DNA of 64,000 bases, from positions 1 through 64,000 of the forward strand of contig JANQNP010000033.1 in NCBI GenBank assembly GCA_028279505.1. The letters run 5' to 3'. The stretch's first letter is position 1, and every line of letters starts with the position of its first letter. This DNA comes from Dehalococcoidia bacterium. GTDB taxonomy: Bacteria > Chloroflexota > Dehalococcoidia > UBA2979. Positions 1 through 8,330 of this stretch are shown here, one piece after another. The notes under the pieces are model-generated. The model worked only from the letters and a program-made list of their open reading frames with translations, had not been told where the DNA came from and did no database searches. The position numbers and the translations under genes are program-made.

Positions 1-2
1 CG

Positions 3-578
3 GCCGCGGTCGAGGCCTCGCTCGGCTGCGGCAACCCGGTGGCGATCGCCGAGCTCAACGCCGGCGAGCGCGTGCTCGACCTCGGCTCCGGCGGGGGCAT
101 CGACTGCTTCCTCTCCGCGCAGCAGGTCGGCCCCGACGGCGAGGTCTGGGGCCTGGACATGACGCCCTCGATGGTGCGCCTGGCGCGGCGGAACGCGGAG
201 AAGGTCGAGGCGACCAACGTTCACTTCCGCCTCGGCGAGATCGAGGACATGCCGTTCGAGGCCGACCAGTTTGACGCGATCATCTCGAACTGCGTGATCA
301 ACCTGTCGACCGACAAGGCCCAGGTGTTCCGCGAGGCCTTCCGCGTGTTGAAGCCGGGCGGCCGGCTCCGCGTCTCCGACATGGTCTGGACGAAGGACGT
401 ACCCCTCGAGGACCGCGGCGACACCGAGGCGTGGGCCGGCTGCGTCGCCGGCGCGCTCCCGCTGTCGGAGTACCTCGGAGCGATCGAAGCCGCTGGGTTC
501 GTCGACGCCGGCGCCGACTACGAGGCGAATGACCGAGGCATCGCGTCCGCCTACGTGTCGGCGGTGAAGCCCGCGTAG
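3..578 (+). CDS. arsM: arsenite S-adenosylmethyltransferase, 5' partial
   Basis: Methylates trivalent arsenic with SAM in the cytoplasm. The reading frame is open to the left edge, and codons before the first GTG (position 39) already encode family sequence (ASLGCGNP), so the true start lies upstream of the window. The Rossmann motif VLDLGSGGG follows at once. Cysteines sit where ArsM proteins bind arsenite: GIDC just after the SAM motif, SNC in the middle, and AGC in the C-terminal part (family knowledge). The stop at 576-578 is followed by an intrinsic-terminator hairpin. The missing part is the N-terminus, probably about 80-100 residues. Other small-molecule methyltransferases share the fold, but the cysteine pattern makes ArsM the best call. 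Confidence 0.85.
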   Translation, partial: AAVEASLGCGNPVAIAELNAGERVLDLGSGGGIDCFLSAQQVGPDGEVWGLDMTPSMVRLARRNAEKVEATNVHFRLGEIEDMPFEADQFDAIISNCVINLSTDKAQVFREAFRVLKPGGRLRVSDMVWTKDVPLEDRGDTEAWAGCVAGALPLSEYLGAIEAAGFVDAGADYEANDRGIASAYVSAVKPA

Positions 579-600
579 CTTCGCTCCGCGACCCAGGACC

Positions 601-628
601 AGGGCCGGCGGCGCGAGCTGCCGGCCCT
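601..628 (+). terminator. intrinsic terminator after arsM
   Basis: Perfect 9-bp arms AGGGCCGGC / GCCGGCCCT with a 10-base loop (610-619), followed by a T-rich tract (CGTTGTGTCTGTT). It lies 22 bases after the arsM stop. The rest of 579-873 shows no convincing gene. Confidence 0.7.
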
Positions 629-873
629 CGTTGTGTCTGTTGACCTCGGGTGGCTACTCCGGGCGTCGATCGACAGGCCCTCCGCTCGTCAGATCGATGT
701 AGCGCCGCCTGATCAGTGCGGCGACAGAGGTATGACAGCGATGTCACCCAAAGTGGGGACTCGGCAGTGAAAGACGAGGCATAGCCTCGATCTGTGAACT
801 GAGGAACAAGCCCGCCACAGCGCTCGTTCAGTCGACACCGAGGCGCGGCGGCTGCGGATCCGAGGAGGCGATC

Positions 874-2034
874 ATGACCCTGTCACCGACGCAGATCGCC
901 CGATCGCGACCGCGGATCCCGGTGCTGTACGAGGCGCTGGGCGTCCTGGCGGCGTACTTCGCCTACTTCGCGGTCCGCGGTGCCACCGAGAGCGAGTTCG
1001 AGCGCGCGCTGGGCCACGCGGAGCTGATCAAGGCCTTCGAGGAGCGCCTCGGCATCTTCCTCGAGCCGAGCTGGCAGGCCGCCATCCTCGACAAGCAGTG
1101 GATCGTGGACGTCTCGAACTGGGTCTACGTCTGGGGCCACTGGCCGGTGATCGCCGGCGTCGCCTTCTGGCTATACCGCTCCCACCGCGACCGCTACCGC
1201 CTCGTCCGCAACGCGATGCTGATCTCCGGTGGGATCGGCCTCGTGATCTTCACGACCTTCCCGGTCGCGCCGCCGCGGCTGGCCGACATGGGCTTGGTCG
1301 ACACGGTCGTCCAGCGCTCCGACTTCTACCGCGTCCTGCAGCCGCCGGCGCTGACGAACCAGTACGCGGCCGTGCCGAGCCTGCACTTCGGCTGGAACCT
1401 CCTGATCGGGATCGCCATCTTCCGAGGTTCAACCCACCTCGGTTGGCGCGTGGTCGGCGTGCTGTCGCCGGTGGCGATGTTCGCTGCGGTCGTGCTGACC
1501 GGGAACCACTACATCATCGACACCGTCGTCGGCGGCACGGTTGCCCTCGTTGGCCTCCGCGCGGCGTACGTCATCGCGCAGCCGGCGACGCCCGAGCGCC
1601 GAGGACTGCGGGCCATTCGTGCTCGCGCGGCTGCGGCCCTCCGACGGCCGCCCGCCTCGGTGGGCGCGACCGAGCAGCCGGTGCCTGCGCCCTGGCCAGC
1701 TGAGCTCGGGGCTGCCGTGGCGCCGATTGGCGCCGGAGTGCCGAGCGCCCTGGGCGTGCGCACGATGAGCGGCTGCGCGCCGGGGATGCCGTGCGGCCCC
1801 ACGAGCCGCTCGCCGCTGGCGACGCGCCGTCTCGGGGACTCGGCCACCATCCTCGATCTGTCGGAGCCGGTGCCGCCCGAGTCGCGGCCGGCGACGCCGA
1901 AGGTGAGCGCCGACCAGTCCGTCGCGCGGTCCGCGTCGATGCAGGCGCGCGCCGCCCTCGATGGCCCGACCGTCGAGACGGGTGTCGACGCTGACACCGC
2001 ACCGCTCGAGGGCGGCTCCCCCGTCACCGGCTAG
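874..2034 (+). CDS. PAP2-superfamily membrane phosphatase/phosphotransferase
   Basis: 386 residues. The ATG is preceded by GAGGAGG at 862-868. The first ~235 residues are a multi-spanning membrane domain of the PAP2_3 (inositolphosphotransferase/AUR1-like) type. The two catalytic motifs of this branch are visible: VPSLHFGW near residue 165 and TGNHYIIDTVVGG near residue 210, holding the histidines of the phospho-histidine mechanism. This suggests hydrolysis or transfer of a lipid phosphate at the membrane; the substrate cannot be told. The last ~150 residues are Pro/Ala/Arg-rich, lack recognisable structure, and are unusually long for the family. The gene stands alone, on the same strand as the next three genes. 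Confidence 0.75.
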   Translation: MTLSPTQIARSRPRIPVLYEALGVLAAYFAYFAVRGATESEFERALGHAELIKAFEERLGIFLEPSWQAAILDKQWIVDVSNWVYVWGHWPVIAGVAFWLYRSHRDRYRLVRNAMLISGGIGLVIFTTFPVAPPRLADMGLVDTVVQRSDFYRVLQPPALTNQYAAVPSLHFGWNLLIGIAIFRGSTHLGWRVVGVLSPVAMFAAVVLTGNHYIIDTVVGGTVALVGLRAAYVIAQPATPERRGLRAIRARAAAALRRPPASVGATEQPVPAPWPAELGAAVAPIGAGVPSALGVRTMSGCAPGMPCGPTSRSPLATRRLGDSATILDLSEPVPPESRPATPKVSADQSVARSASMQARAALDGPTVETGVDADTAPLEGGSPVTG

Positions 2035-2148
2035 GCGCTGGGTCCGCCGATCGGCGAGCGCTCGATCCACGCGAACTTGATTCGAGATTCACGGGAGGTT
2101 CATCCCGCGCCGGTTCCCTGTGTGCATCCGCCACAACGAAATGGAGCC

Positions 2149-3372
2149 ATGCACATGGGATGGAAGCAGCAGGTGCTCGCACCGGCAGCGGGCGGCGTTC
2201 TGCTCGTCGGTGGGGCGCTCGGGTTGACCAGCTTCGCCGGCGCGCAGTCGCCCACCGCGACGCCGGCGCCGACCGAGACGGCCGCCGCCACGGAGTCGCG
2301 GGACCTCGATCGCAAGCGAGCGGTCGAGGCGTTCCGGTTCTTGCCCTCGGGTCTCGCCGGCGAGCTCGGCGAGGGGTTCACGCTTCGCGCTGCCGGCGGC
2401 AACTTCGATTGGGGTTTCGACCTCGATGGTCACTTCGGCGACGAGGAGCTGACGCCCGAGGAGATCGCCGCGATCAACGCGGAGACCGAGGCCCTCGTCG
2501 CGTACCTCGCCGAGCGCGGGTTCACGGTCGGGACGGTCGCCGACGAGTCCGGGCTGCTCGACCTCGATTTCGATGCTCTCGGCGACGTCGATGAGGACGC
2601 GCTGTGGGACGCGATCGAAGCGTTCGAACGCGAGCAGTTCGCAGCTGAGGTCGCCGGCTGGACCGACGAGGAGAAGGCCGAGTGGAACGCCGAGGTCGAT
2701 GAGATCGTCGCCTTCCTCGCGGGGATCGGTATCGCGGTCGAGACTGAGGAGATCGCGCCCGGCGTACGTGACGTTGCCTGGGACGCCGCGTTCGAGGCGG
2801 TGCTCGAGTCTGACCTCGGCGAGCTGTTGGAGCAGTTCGACGGGCTGGACCTCGAAGGCCTCGAGTTCGGCGACCTCGATCTCGGCGAGCTGCTCGAGGA
2901 GTTCGACCTCGCTGAGTTCGACCACCTCTTCGAGCTGACGCCGGAGCTGATCGACGAGCTGAACGCCGAGACGGACGCGCTCGTCGAGCACCTCCGCAAC
3001 GCCGGTTTCGACGTGACCGTCGACACCGACGAGGACGGCCTGCGGTACTTCGACTTCGAAGACGCTGCGAACGAGGAGCAGATCGAGCAGGCGATCGACG
3101 AGTTCTTCCGCGCTCGTTTCGCCGAGGAGGTCGCGGCCTGGTCCGACGAGGAGCGGGCCGAGTGGAACGCGATGATCGACGAGACCGTCGCCGAGCTGGC
3201 GAAAGCCGGCATCACGGTGACCACCCACGACATCATCCCCGGCGTGCGCGACATCACGGGGTCGGAGTTCCTCGACGGGTTGTTCTGCGAGGACCACGAT
3301 GACGAGGAAGACTACGACGAGGATGAGGGTGGCGACGCTGAAGACGACAGACAGGAGGATGCGGCCGCCTAG
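2149..3372 (+). CDS. secreted acidic protein with two ~108-residue repeats, unknown function
   Basis: 407 residues from the ATG at 2149 (GGAG at 2143-2146). The frame can be extended back to 2077, but the 2149 start gives a clean signal peptide: Lys-containing n-region, hydrophobic core about residues 8-30, cleavage near AGA-QS. A Thr/Pro linker follows. Residues ~100-208 and ~262-369 are copies of one unit: both start ELTPE, contain (I)NAETxAL near the start and EEVAxWxDEExAEWNA in the middle, and end PGVRD. The intervening segment and the C-terminus are very rich in Asp/Glu, ending in an almost purely acidic tail after a single Cys. No known family is recognised. It precedes a two-component system by 74 bases, behind a hairpin, so it could be a signal, target or metal-binding partner of it; this is inference. 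Confidence 0.75.
   Translation: MHMGWKQQVLAPAAGGVLLVGGALGLTSFAGAQSPTATPAPTETAAATESRDLDRKRAVEAFRFLPSGLAGELGEGFTLRAAGGNFDWGFDLDGHFGDEELTPEEIAAINAETEALVAYLAERGFTVGTVADESGLLDLDFDALGDVDEDALWDAIEAFEREQFAAEVAGWTDEEKAEWNAEVDEIVAFLAGIGIAVETEEIAPGVRDVAWDAAFEAVLESDLGELLEQFDGLDLEGLEFGDLDLGELLEEFDLAEFDHLFELTPELIDELNAETDALVEHLRNAGFDVTVDTDEDGLRYFDFEDAANEEQIEQAIDEFFRARFAEEVAAWSDEERAEWNAMIDETVAELAKAGITVTTHDIIPGVRDITGSEFLDGLFCEDHDDEEDYDEDEGGDAEDDRQEDAAA
2446..3255 (+). repeat. intragenic duplication encoding two ~108-residue units
   Basis: The unit at 2446-2772 and the unit at 2932-3255 encode homologous protein repeats, separated by ~53 codons of Asp/Glu/Leu-rich spacer. The similarity is clear in protein and also in DNA over the segment encoding the EEVAxWxDEExAEWNA motif. 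Confidence 0.75.
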
Positions 3373-3403
3373 GCAGCCGCACCGCTAACGAGGTCGCCGG
3401 GAT

Positions 3404-3427
3404 CGGCCCCGATGCCAGTCGGGGCCG
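3404..3427 (+). terminator. terminator-like hairpin
   Basis: CGGCCCCGA / TCGGGGCCG arms with a 6-base loop, 32 bases after the acidic-protein stop and 20 bases before the response regulator. No strong T-tract follows, so termination may be partial. Confidence 0.5.
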
Positions 3428-3446
3428 TCCCTGCGACCATTGCGTC

Positions 3447-4136
3447 ATGAACGGTCGAATCGTCGTCGCCGAAGACGACGCCCAGCAGGCGTCGATCGTG
3501 AAGCTGTACCTCGAGCAGGACGGCTACTCGGTCGTGGTGGTCGAGGACGGGCTCGCGGCGCTCGAGGCGGTGCGGGCCCGGGAGCCGGACCTGCTGATCC
3601 TCGATGTGATGATGCCGAAGCTCGACGGGCTCGATGTCTGCCGCGTGCTGCGGCAGGAGTCCGACCTCCCGATCCTGCTGCTGACCGCGCGGGTCGAGGA
3701 GGAGGACATCCTCGTCGGGCTCGACCTGGGCGCCGACGACTACCTGACCAAGCCGTACCGGCCTCGGGAGCTGATGGCGCGAGTGCGGGCGCTACTCCGC
3801 CGGACGGCGCGGGGCGCGCGCGACGAGCAGCAGGTCGTGCGGTTCGCCGACCTCGAGATCGACCGGGGGCGGCGCGCAGTCACGTCCGAGGGCGGTTCGG
3901 TGTCGCTGACGGCGGCGGAGTTCGATCTGCTGTTCGTCCTGGCGTCCTCGCCCGGGCACGTGTTCAGCCGCTCGCAGCTGCTCGAGCGGATGCACGGGTT
4001 CGACCAGCCCGGGCTCGAGCGGACCGTCGACGCGCACGTGAAGAACCTGCGGCGGAAGCTGGGCGACGATCCCCGGGCGCCGCGCTACGTGGCGACGGTG
4101 GTGGGGGTCGGCTACAAGGCCCCGCTGGATGGGTAG
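3447..4136 (+). CDS. OmpR-family response regulator
   Basis: 229 residues. The receiver domain spans about 1-120, with acidic residues EDD at 9-11, phospho-acceptor Asp53 (LILDVMMP), Thr80 and Lys102 (LTKPY). A winged-helix OmpR/PhoB DNA-binding domain spans ~130-226, with the usual ending GVGYK. The stop overlaps the start of the downstream histidine kinase by 8 bases, so the two are translationally coupled. Targets are unknown; the upstream secreted acidic protein is the obvious candidate for a co-regulated gene. Confidence 0.93.
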   Translation: MNGRIVVAEDDAQQASIVKLYLEQDGYSVVVVEDGLAALEAVRAREPDLLILDVMMPKLDGLDVCRVLRQESDLPILLLTARVEEEDILVGLDLGADDYLTKPYRPRELMARVRALLRRTARGARDEQQVVRFADLEIDRGRRAVTSEGGSVSLTAAEFDLLFVLASSPGHVFSRSQLLERMHGFDQPGLERTVDAHVKNLRRKLGDDPRAPRYVATVVGVGYKAPLDG

Positions 4137-5634
4137 CCTCAAGGGCCGCGTCCTGCTGCTGACGGTAGGCGTGGCGCTGCTGGCGGTGGCGCTCACCGCG
4201 TGGGCAGTGGTGTCGGTCACGCAGGACGCGCTCGTCGACAGCATCGACGAGCGGCAGGACGCCGAGGTCGCGATCACTGAAGAGCTGACGTTCGCTGCGC
4301 TCACCTTCGAGGACTGGCGCGATGCCCAGGATCTCGTGGATGAGCTGGCAGCCGACTTCGATACGCGGATCGTGGTGACGGACCTCGACGGCCGTGAGCT
4401 GGTGTCGAGCGGACCCGGGCCGCTGCCGCCGATCGCGGGGCTGATCGATCCGGCGAGTCCGCTCGCGCAGTTCGGCGAGGTGGAGGGACTCGAGGACCTC
4501 GAGTTCCTGTTCGAGGAGTGCGTCAACGAGCTGGGCTTCGAGTTCGACCTCGACGATCTCGACCTCGAGACGCTGTTGTTCTCGCCGATCGGCGATGCCG
4601 AGGCGGAGGTAATCGAGGCCTGCTTCGACGACGCGGTTGGCCTGGCGCTGTCGTTCGCGACCGGCGAGGTTCCCGAACCGGCGTTGTTGTTCATCGAGTC
4701 GCGGGTGGAGCGGCCGATCCCGTGGTTCCGGCTGGGACTGATCGGGATGGTCGTTTTGGCGCTGGCGATTGCCGGCGCGACGGCGGCCAGCGCGATCGTC
4801 TCGCGGCCGATCGCCCGCCTCACGCGGGCGACCCAGTCGATCGGCACGGGTGAGCTGGGTACGCGCGTCGAGACCGATGCGCCGGACGAGGTGCGGGCGC
4901 TCGCGGAGTCGTTCAACGAGATGGCGGAGGAACTGGAGCGCGCGGACGCGCGGCGGAAGCAGCTGACCTCGGACGTGGCGCACGAGTTGCGGACGCCGGT
5001 GACCAACATCATCGGGCGGCTGGAAGCGGTCGCGGACGGGCTGCTGGAGGCGACGCCGGAGGAGCTGGAGGTCGTGTCGGCCGAGGCGCTGCGGCTGCGG
5101 GCGTTGATCGACGACCTCGGCGAGCTGGCGCGGATCGACGACGGTGTCCTTCAGCTGGAGCAGGTGCCGGTCGACCTCGGGGCCCTGGCGACCTCGATGG
5201 TTGAAGCGTTCTCGGCACGGGCAGCTGAGCAGGGGGTCGAGCTGAGCTGCGATTGCCCGCGGGTGGAAGCGGTCGTGGACGGCGGGCGGATCGGGCAGAT
5301 CGTCGGAAACCTGCTCGACAACGCGCTGACGGCGGCCGGCGAGGGTGGGCGCGTGTCGATTGCGGCGCGTGAGGACGGCGCGAGCGCGGTCCTCGAGGTG
5401 CGGGACGACGGAGCCGGCATCGACGAGGCGCTATTGCCGACGATCTTCGATCGGTTCCGCCGAGGCGACGCGTCGCGCACGCCAGGGGCGGCCGGACGCG
5501 GCCTCGGACTGTCGATCGCGCGGGCGCTGGCTCGCGCGCACGGGGGCGACCTGACGGCGGCGAACGCGCCTGAAGGCGGCGCGGTGTTCACGCTGACGCT
5601 GCCGGGGGACGGCGGGACCTCGGCGGAGAGTTAG
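4129..5634 (+). CDS. membrane sensor histidine kinase
   Basis: 501 residues. Transmembrane helices at about 7-29 and 198-222 flank an extracellular sensor region of ~170 residues with an unusually acidic Leu/Asp/Glu stretch (about 120-160). A HAMP domain, a HisKA domain with phospho-accepting His285 in AHELRTP, and a HATPase_c domain follow (N box NLLDNAL, DDGAG, GLGLSIARALA). It pairs with the OmpR-type regulator it overlaps. The 3' end overlaps the convergent RNA methyltransferase gene by 4 bases. The acidic sensor region resembles in composition the secreted acidic protein two genes upstream; whether this reflects common ancestry is not established. Confidence 0.92.
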   Translation: MGSLKGRVLLLTVGVALLAVALTAWAVVSVTQDALVDSIDERQDAEVAITEELTFAALTFEDWRDAQDLVDELAADFDTRIVVTDLDGRELVSSGPGPLPPIAGLIDPASPLAQFGEVEGLEDLEFLFEECVNELGFEFDLDDLDLETLLFSPIGDAEAEVIEACFDDAVGLALSFATGEVPEPALLFIESRVERPIPWFRLGLIGMVVLALAIAGATAASAIVSRPIARLTRATQSIGTGELGTRVETDAPDEVRALAESFNEMAEELERADARRKQLTSDVAHELRTPVTNIIGRLEAVADGLLEATPEELEVVSAEALRLRALIDDLGELARIDDGVLQLEQVPVDLGALATSMVEAFSARAAEQGVELSCDCPRVEAVVDGGRIGQIVGNLLDNALTAAGEGGRVSIAAREDGASAVLEVRDDGAGIDEALLPTIFDRFRRGDASRTPGAAGRGLGLSIARALARAHGGDLTAANAPEGGAVFTLTLPGDGGTSAES

Positions 5635-6935
5635 GCCTCGCGAGGTGCGCGGTCGAGGACCGTGACGCACTCGATGTGCTGCGTGTGGGGGAACATGTCG
5701 ACGGGCTGGACCTCGATGAGGTCGAAGCCGCCGTCGACGAAGATGCGCAGGTCGCGCGCGAGCGTGGCCGGGTCGCAGCTGACGTAGACCACGCGGCTCG
5801 CGCGCGAGGCGATCATCGCCTCGATGGTCGACGCTTCGAGGCCCGATCTCGGCGGGTCGATGATGACGACATCGGGTGAAGGCTGCAGGCCGGGGAGCAA
5901 CGACTCCACGTTGCCCGCGAGCCGCTCCACGTTGTCGAGACCGTCGAGGTTGATCGCGCCGTCGCTGTCAGCGGCCGCGGACGACTCGATGGTGATGACC
6001 TGGCCAACCTCGGGCGCGAGTTGGGCCGCGAAGGTGCCGACACCGGCGTAGGCGTCGACGACGACGTTCGGCTGGGCCTCGAGCACGCGCTCGATCACGA
6101 GACGGAGCAGCAGCTCGGCCTGGCGAGTGTTGACCTGAAAGAAGGCGGCGGCGGAGATGCGGTAGTCCCGCTCGCCGAGACGCTCGTGGTACGAGCGCTG
6201 ACCGCTCGACGGCCGAGAGGCCGGAGTCCTCGGGCGCCACTGCAGATGCGGCTGGATCAGGTAGTCGTCGGTCTGCTCGGCGACACGGATCGAGACCTGC
6301 CGGGTCTGCATCGTCCGGTCCTGGATCTCGGTGAGCAGCTGATTCGCTCGGTCGGACGCGATCTCGCACTGGTCGATGCGCAGGAATCGGTGGGTGCCGC
6401 GCTGCATGAAGCCGACCTGGCCGTCGCGGCGCACGGTGTAGCGCATGTGGTTGCGGTAGTGCCACGGGTCGTCCATGCCGAGCATGCCGAGCACCTTCGA
6501 CTCGGCCTCGGTAGCGTCGAAGTGGCCGATGCGCGTGAGCTGGTCGCGGACGACGCCGGTCTTCAGGTTGAGCTGCTCGGGGTACGCGATGTGCTGGAGC
6601 TGACAGCCGCCACAGCGGCCGAAGTAGCCGCAGGGCGCCTCAACGCGGTGCTCTGAGGCGCGGAGCACGAGGACGGCCGTGGCCTCGATGAAGCCGGGCG
6701 CGTCGTGCGTAATCTCGGCGATCACGCGCTCCCCAGGGATGCCGTACTCGACGAAGACGACGCGCCCGTCCTCGGCGTGCCCGAGCGCGCGGCCTCCGTT
6801 GGCGAAACCGGTGAGTTCGAGCTCGATCGGCACGAGCGGGCGGTTGTGGGCGCGCGAATCCTTGCGCCGGCGTGCCTTCGGCACGGGCTGCGGGACCATC
6901 GGCGTCGGGCTGCGCGGCTGTTCGAGCGTGGTCAT
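5631..6935 (-). CDS. class I SAM-dependent RNA (uracil-5-)-methyltransferase, RlmD/RumA-like
   Basis: 434 residues. I chose the ATG at 6935, because the longer frame to 7046 adds sequence unlike the family and would overlap the next gene. Order of parts: basic N-terminus; TRAM domain (~35-95, GERVIAEI); iron-sulfur cysteines in CGYFGRCGGCQLQH; SAM domain with VVDAYAGVGTFA; catalytic DPPRSGLE and YVSCDPATLARD. Family members form 5-methyluridine in 23S rRNA or tRNA; which base is modified here is not decidable. It converges on the histidine kinase and is divergent from the M42 peptidase, with 98 bases between the two starts. Confidence 0.9.
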   Translation of the reverse strand: MTTLEQPRSPTPMVPQPVPKARRRKDSRAHNRPLVPIELELTGFANGGRALGHAEDGRVVFVEYGIPGERVIAEITHDAPGFIEATAVLVLRASEHRVEAPCGYFGRCGGCQLQHIAYPEQLNLKTGVVRDQLTRIGHFDATEAESKVLGMLGMDDPWHYRNHMRYTVRRDGQVGFMQRGTHRFLRIDQCEIASDRANQLLTEIQDRTMQTRQVSIRVAEQTDDYLIQPHLQWRPRTPASRPSSGQRSYHERLGERDYRISAAAFFQVNTRQAELLLRLVIERVLEAQPNVVVDAYAGVGTFAAQLAPEVGQVITIESSAAADSDGAINLDGLDNVERLAGNVESLLPGLQPSPDVVIIDPPRSGLEASTIEAMIASRASRVVYVSCDPATLARDLRIFVDGGFDLIEVQPVDMFPHTQHIECVTVLDRAPREA

Positions 6936-7033
6936 GAGAGGACGATCGTACGGGCGACGCGGCGCTGAGACGACCGGCTGATCCCGGGCGTCGATACGAT
7001 GCCTCGGCAAGCCGCTCACAGCCAGGAGTTTCG

Positions 7034-8179
7034 ATGCCCGACACAAGCTCGCGCCCGACGCCGCTGAAGCAGCTCCTGCGGGAGGTACTGCCGATCCCGA
7101 CCGCGACCTACCAGGAGCAGCGGGTGGTCGCGTACCTCGACGGGTTCGCGGAGGAACGAGGGCTGGACTTCAGGCAGGACCGATTCGGCAACGTGTACGT
7201 CAGCTATCGGCGCGGGCGCGTGCGGCGGCCGATGGTCCTCGAGGCGCACATGGACCATCCGGGGTTCGTGGTGACGCGGGCGAGGGGACGGCGGCTCGAC
7301 CTGGAATTCCGAGGTGGGTTGGCCGGGGAGTACGGAAAGGGCGAGCACGTCCGGGTGTACGGGGCGGCGCTGCCGGCGGCCGGCGTGCGGGCCGAACTGA
7401 CTTCGGTGGCGGTTTCGAAGCCCCCGCGGCCAGGGTTGCCACGGCGCGTCGTGGGCGCCAAGGCGCAGCTCGAGCGGGCGGCGGAGGTGGCGGCGGGCGA
7501 CCTGGCACTGTGGGATGTCGAGGGCTGCCAGTTCCGCGGGAAGATCGTGCGTGCACGGCAGTGTGACGACCTCGCGGGGGCGGTGACCATCCTCGCGACG
7601 CTCGATCGGTTGGCCGCGGAAGGGCGGACTGGGCACCTGATTGGGATGTTCACGCGTGCCGAGGAGGTTGGGCTCGAAGGGGCTGCTGCCGCGGCGGCGG
7701 CGCGGGAGCTGCCCGAGGACGCGCTGGTGGTGGCGCTGGAGACGTCATCCTCGGCGGGTGGACGCGCCGAGCAGGGTGGCGGTCCGATCATCCGCGTGGG
7801 CGACCGGGCGCACATCTTCTCGCCGGCGATGACCATGTGGATGGTGCGGCTCGCTGAGGAGATCGCAGCCGAGCGGCCGGGCTTCCGCTACCAGCGGAAG
7901 CTGATGGACGCCGGCGGGACTGAGGCGACGGCGTTCGACCTCCTCGGCTACGAGACCGGGGCGGCCTGTCTGGCCCTCGGGAACTGGCACAACGCGGGCC
8001 CGAACGGCCGCGTGCGCGCCGAGACGGTGCACCTCGATGACGTCGAGGGACTGACCCAGCTCTGCGAAGCGATGGTGGCGAACGTCGGAAGCTTCGAGCG
8101 CACGGTCGACGACGCCCGCAAGCGGTGGCGCGCGATCGGTCGCGGCGCGGGCAAGCGGCTACAGCAGAACCGCGGCTAG
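7034..8179 (+). CDS. M42-family metallo-aminopeptidase
   Basis: 381 residues; AGGAG at 7022-7026 precedes the ATG. Metal and catalytic motifs of the M42/M20 clan are visible: AHMDHPG (~68-74), CDDLAGA (~178), and the EE pair in TRAEEVGLEG (~210). These enzymes are cytoplasmic oligomeric aminopeptidases with two divalent metals. The end of the protein is basic, and its last 21 bases overlap a possible small minus-strand gene. The annotation 'endoglucanase' used for some homologues is historical and unsupported. Confidence 0.85.
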   Translation: MPDTSSRPTPLKQLLREVLPIPTATYQEQRVVAYLDGFAEERGLDFRQDRFGNVYVSYRRGRVRRPMVLEAHMDHPGFVVTRARGRRLDLEFRGGLAGEYGKGEHVRVYGAALPAAGVRAELTSVAVSKPPRPGLPRRVVGAKAQLERAAEVAAGDLALWDVEGCQFRGKIVRARQCDDLAGAVTILATLDRLAAEGRTGHLIGMFTRAEEVGLEGAAAAAAARELPEDALVVALETSSSAGGRAEQGGGPIIRVGDRAHIFSPAMTMWMVRLAEEIAAERPGFRYQRKLMDAGGTEATAFDLLGYETGAACLALGNWHNAGPNGRVRAETVHLDDVEGLTQLCEAMVANVGSFERTVDDARKRWRAIGRGAGKRLQQNRG

Positions 8180-8317
8180 CGGCGCCGGCGCCAGCACCAC
8201 GATCGCAAAGCCGATCAGCAGCCCCAGGAGGAGGGCCTGGACCGCCCAGTGGAACGTCCGGAAGTGGACCCACATCGCCTCGAGCGAGTCGATGAGGTTC
8301 TGCCAGGACGGACCCAC
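8159..8317 (-). CDS. possible small single-span membrane protein
   Basis: 52 codons from GTG at 8317 to TAG at 8159. An amphipathic Trp/His-containing N-terminus (IDSLEAMWVHF) is followed by one hydrophobic helix of ~20 residues (ALLLGLLIGFAIVVLA). It lies 13 bases downstream of the LLM oxidoreductase stop on the same strand, and its end overlaps the M42 gene by 21 bases. No clear ribosome-binding site precedes the GTG; an internal ATG (codon 15) follows GAGGCG and is an alternative start. Chance ORF is possible, but the transmembrane pattern in an otherwise empty 151-base gap favours a gene. Confidence 0.4.
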   Translation of the reverse strand: MGPSWQNLIDSLEAMWVHFRTFHWAVQALLLGLLIGFAIVVLAPAPLAAVLL

Positions 8318-8330
8318 GGCGTGGGGACCG

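Noticed and set aside
2089..3297. 402-codon minus-strand open frame opposite the acidic protein gene
   Set aside because: Val/Leu/Arg/Glu-rich mirror of the Asp/Glu/Leu codons of the real gene; no start signal and no family sequence.
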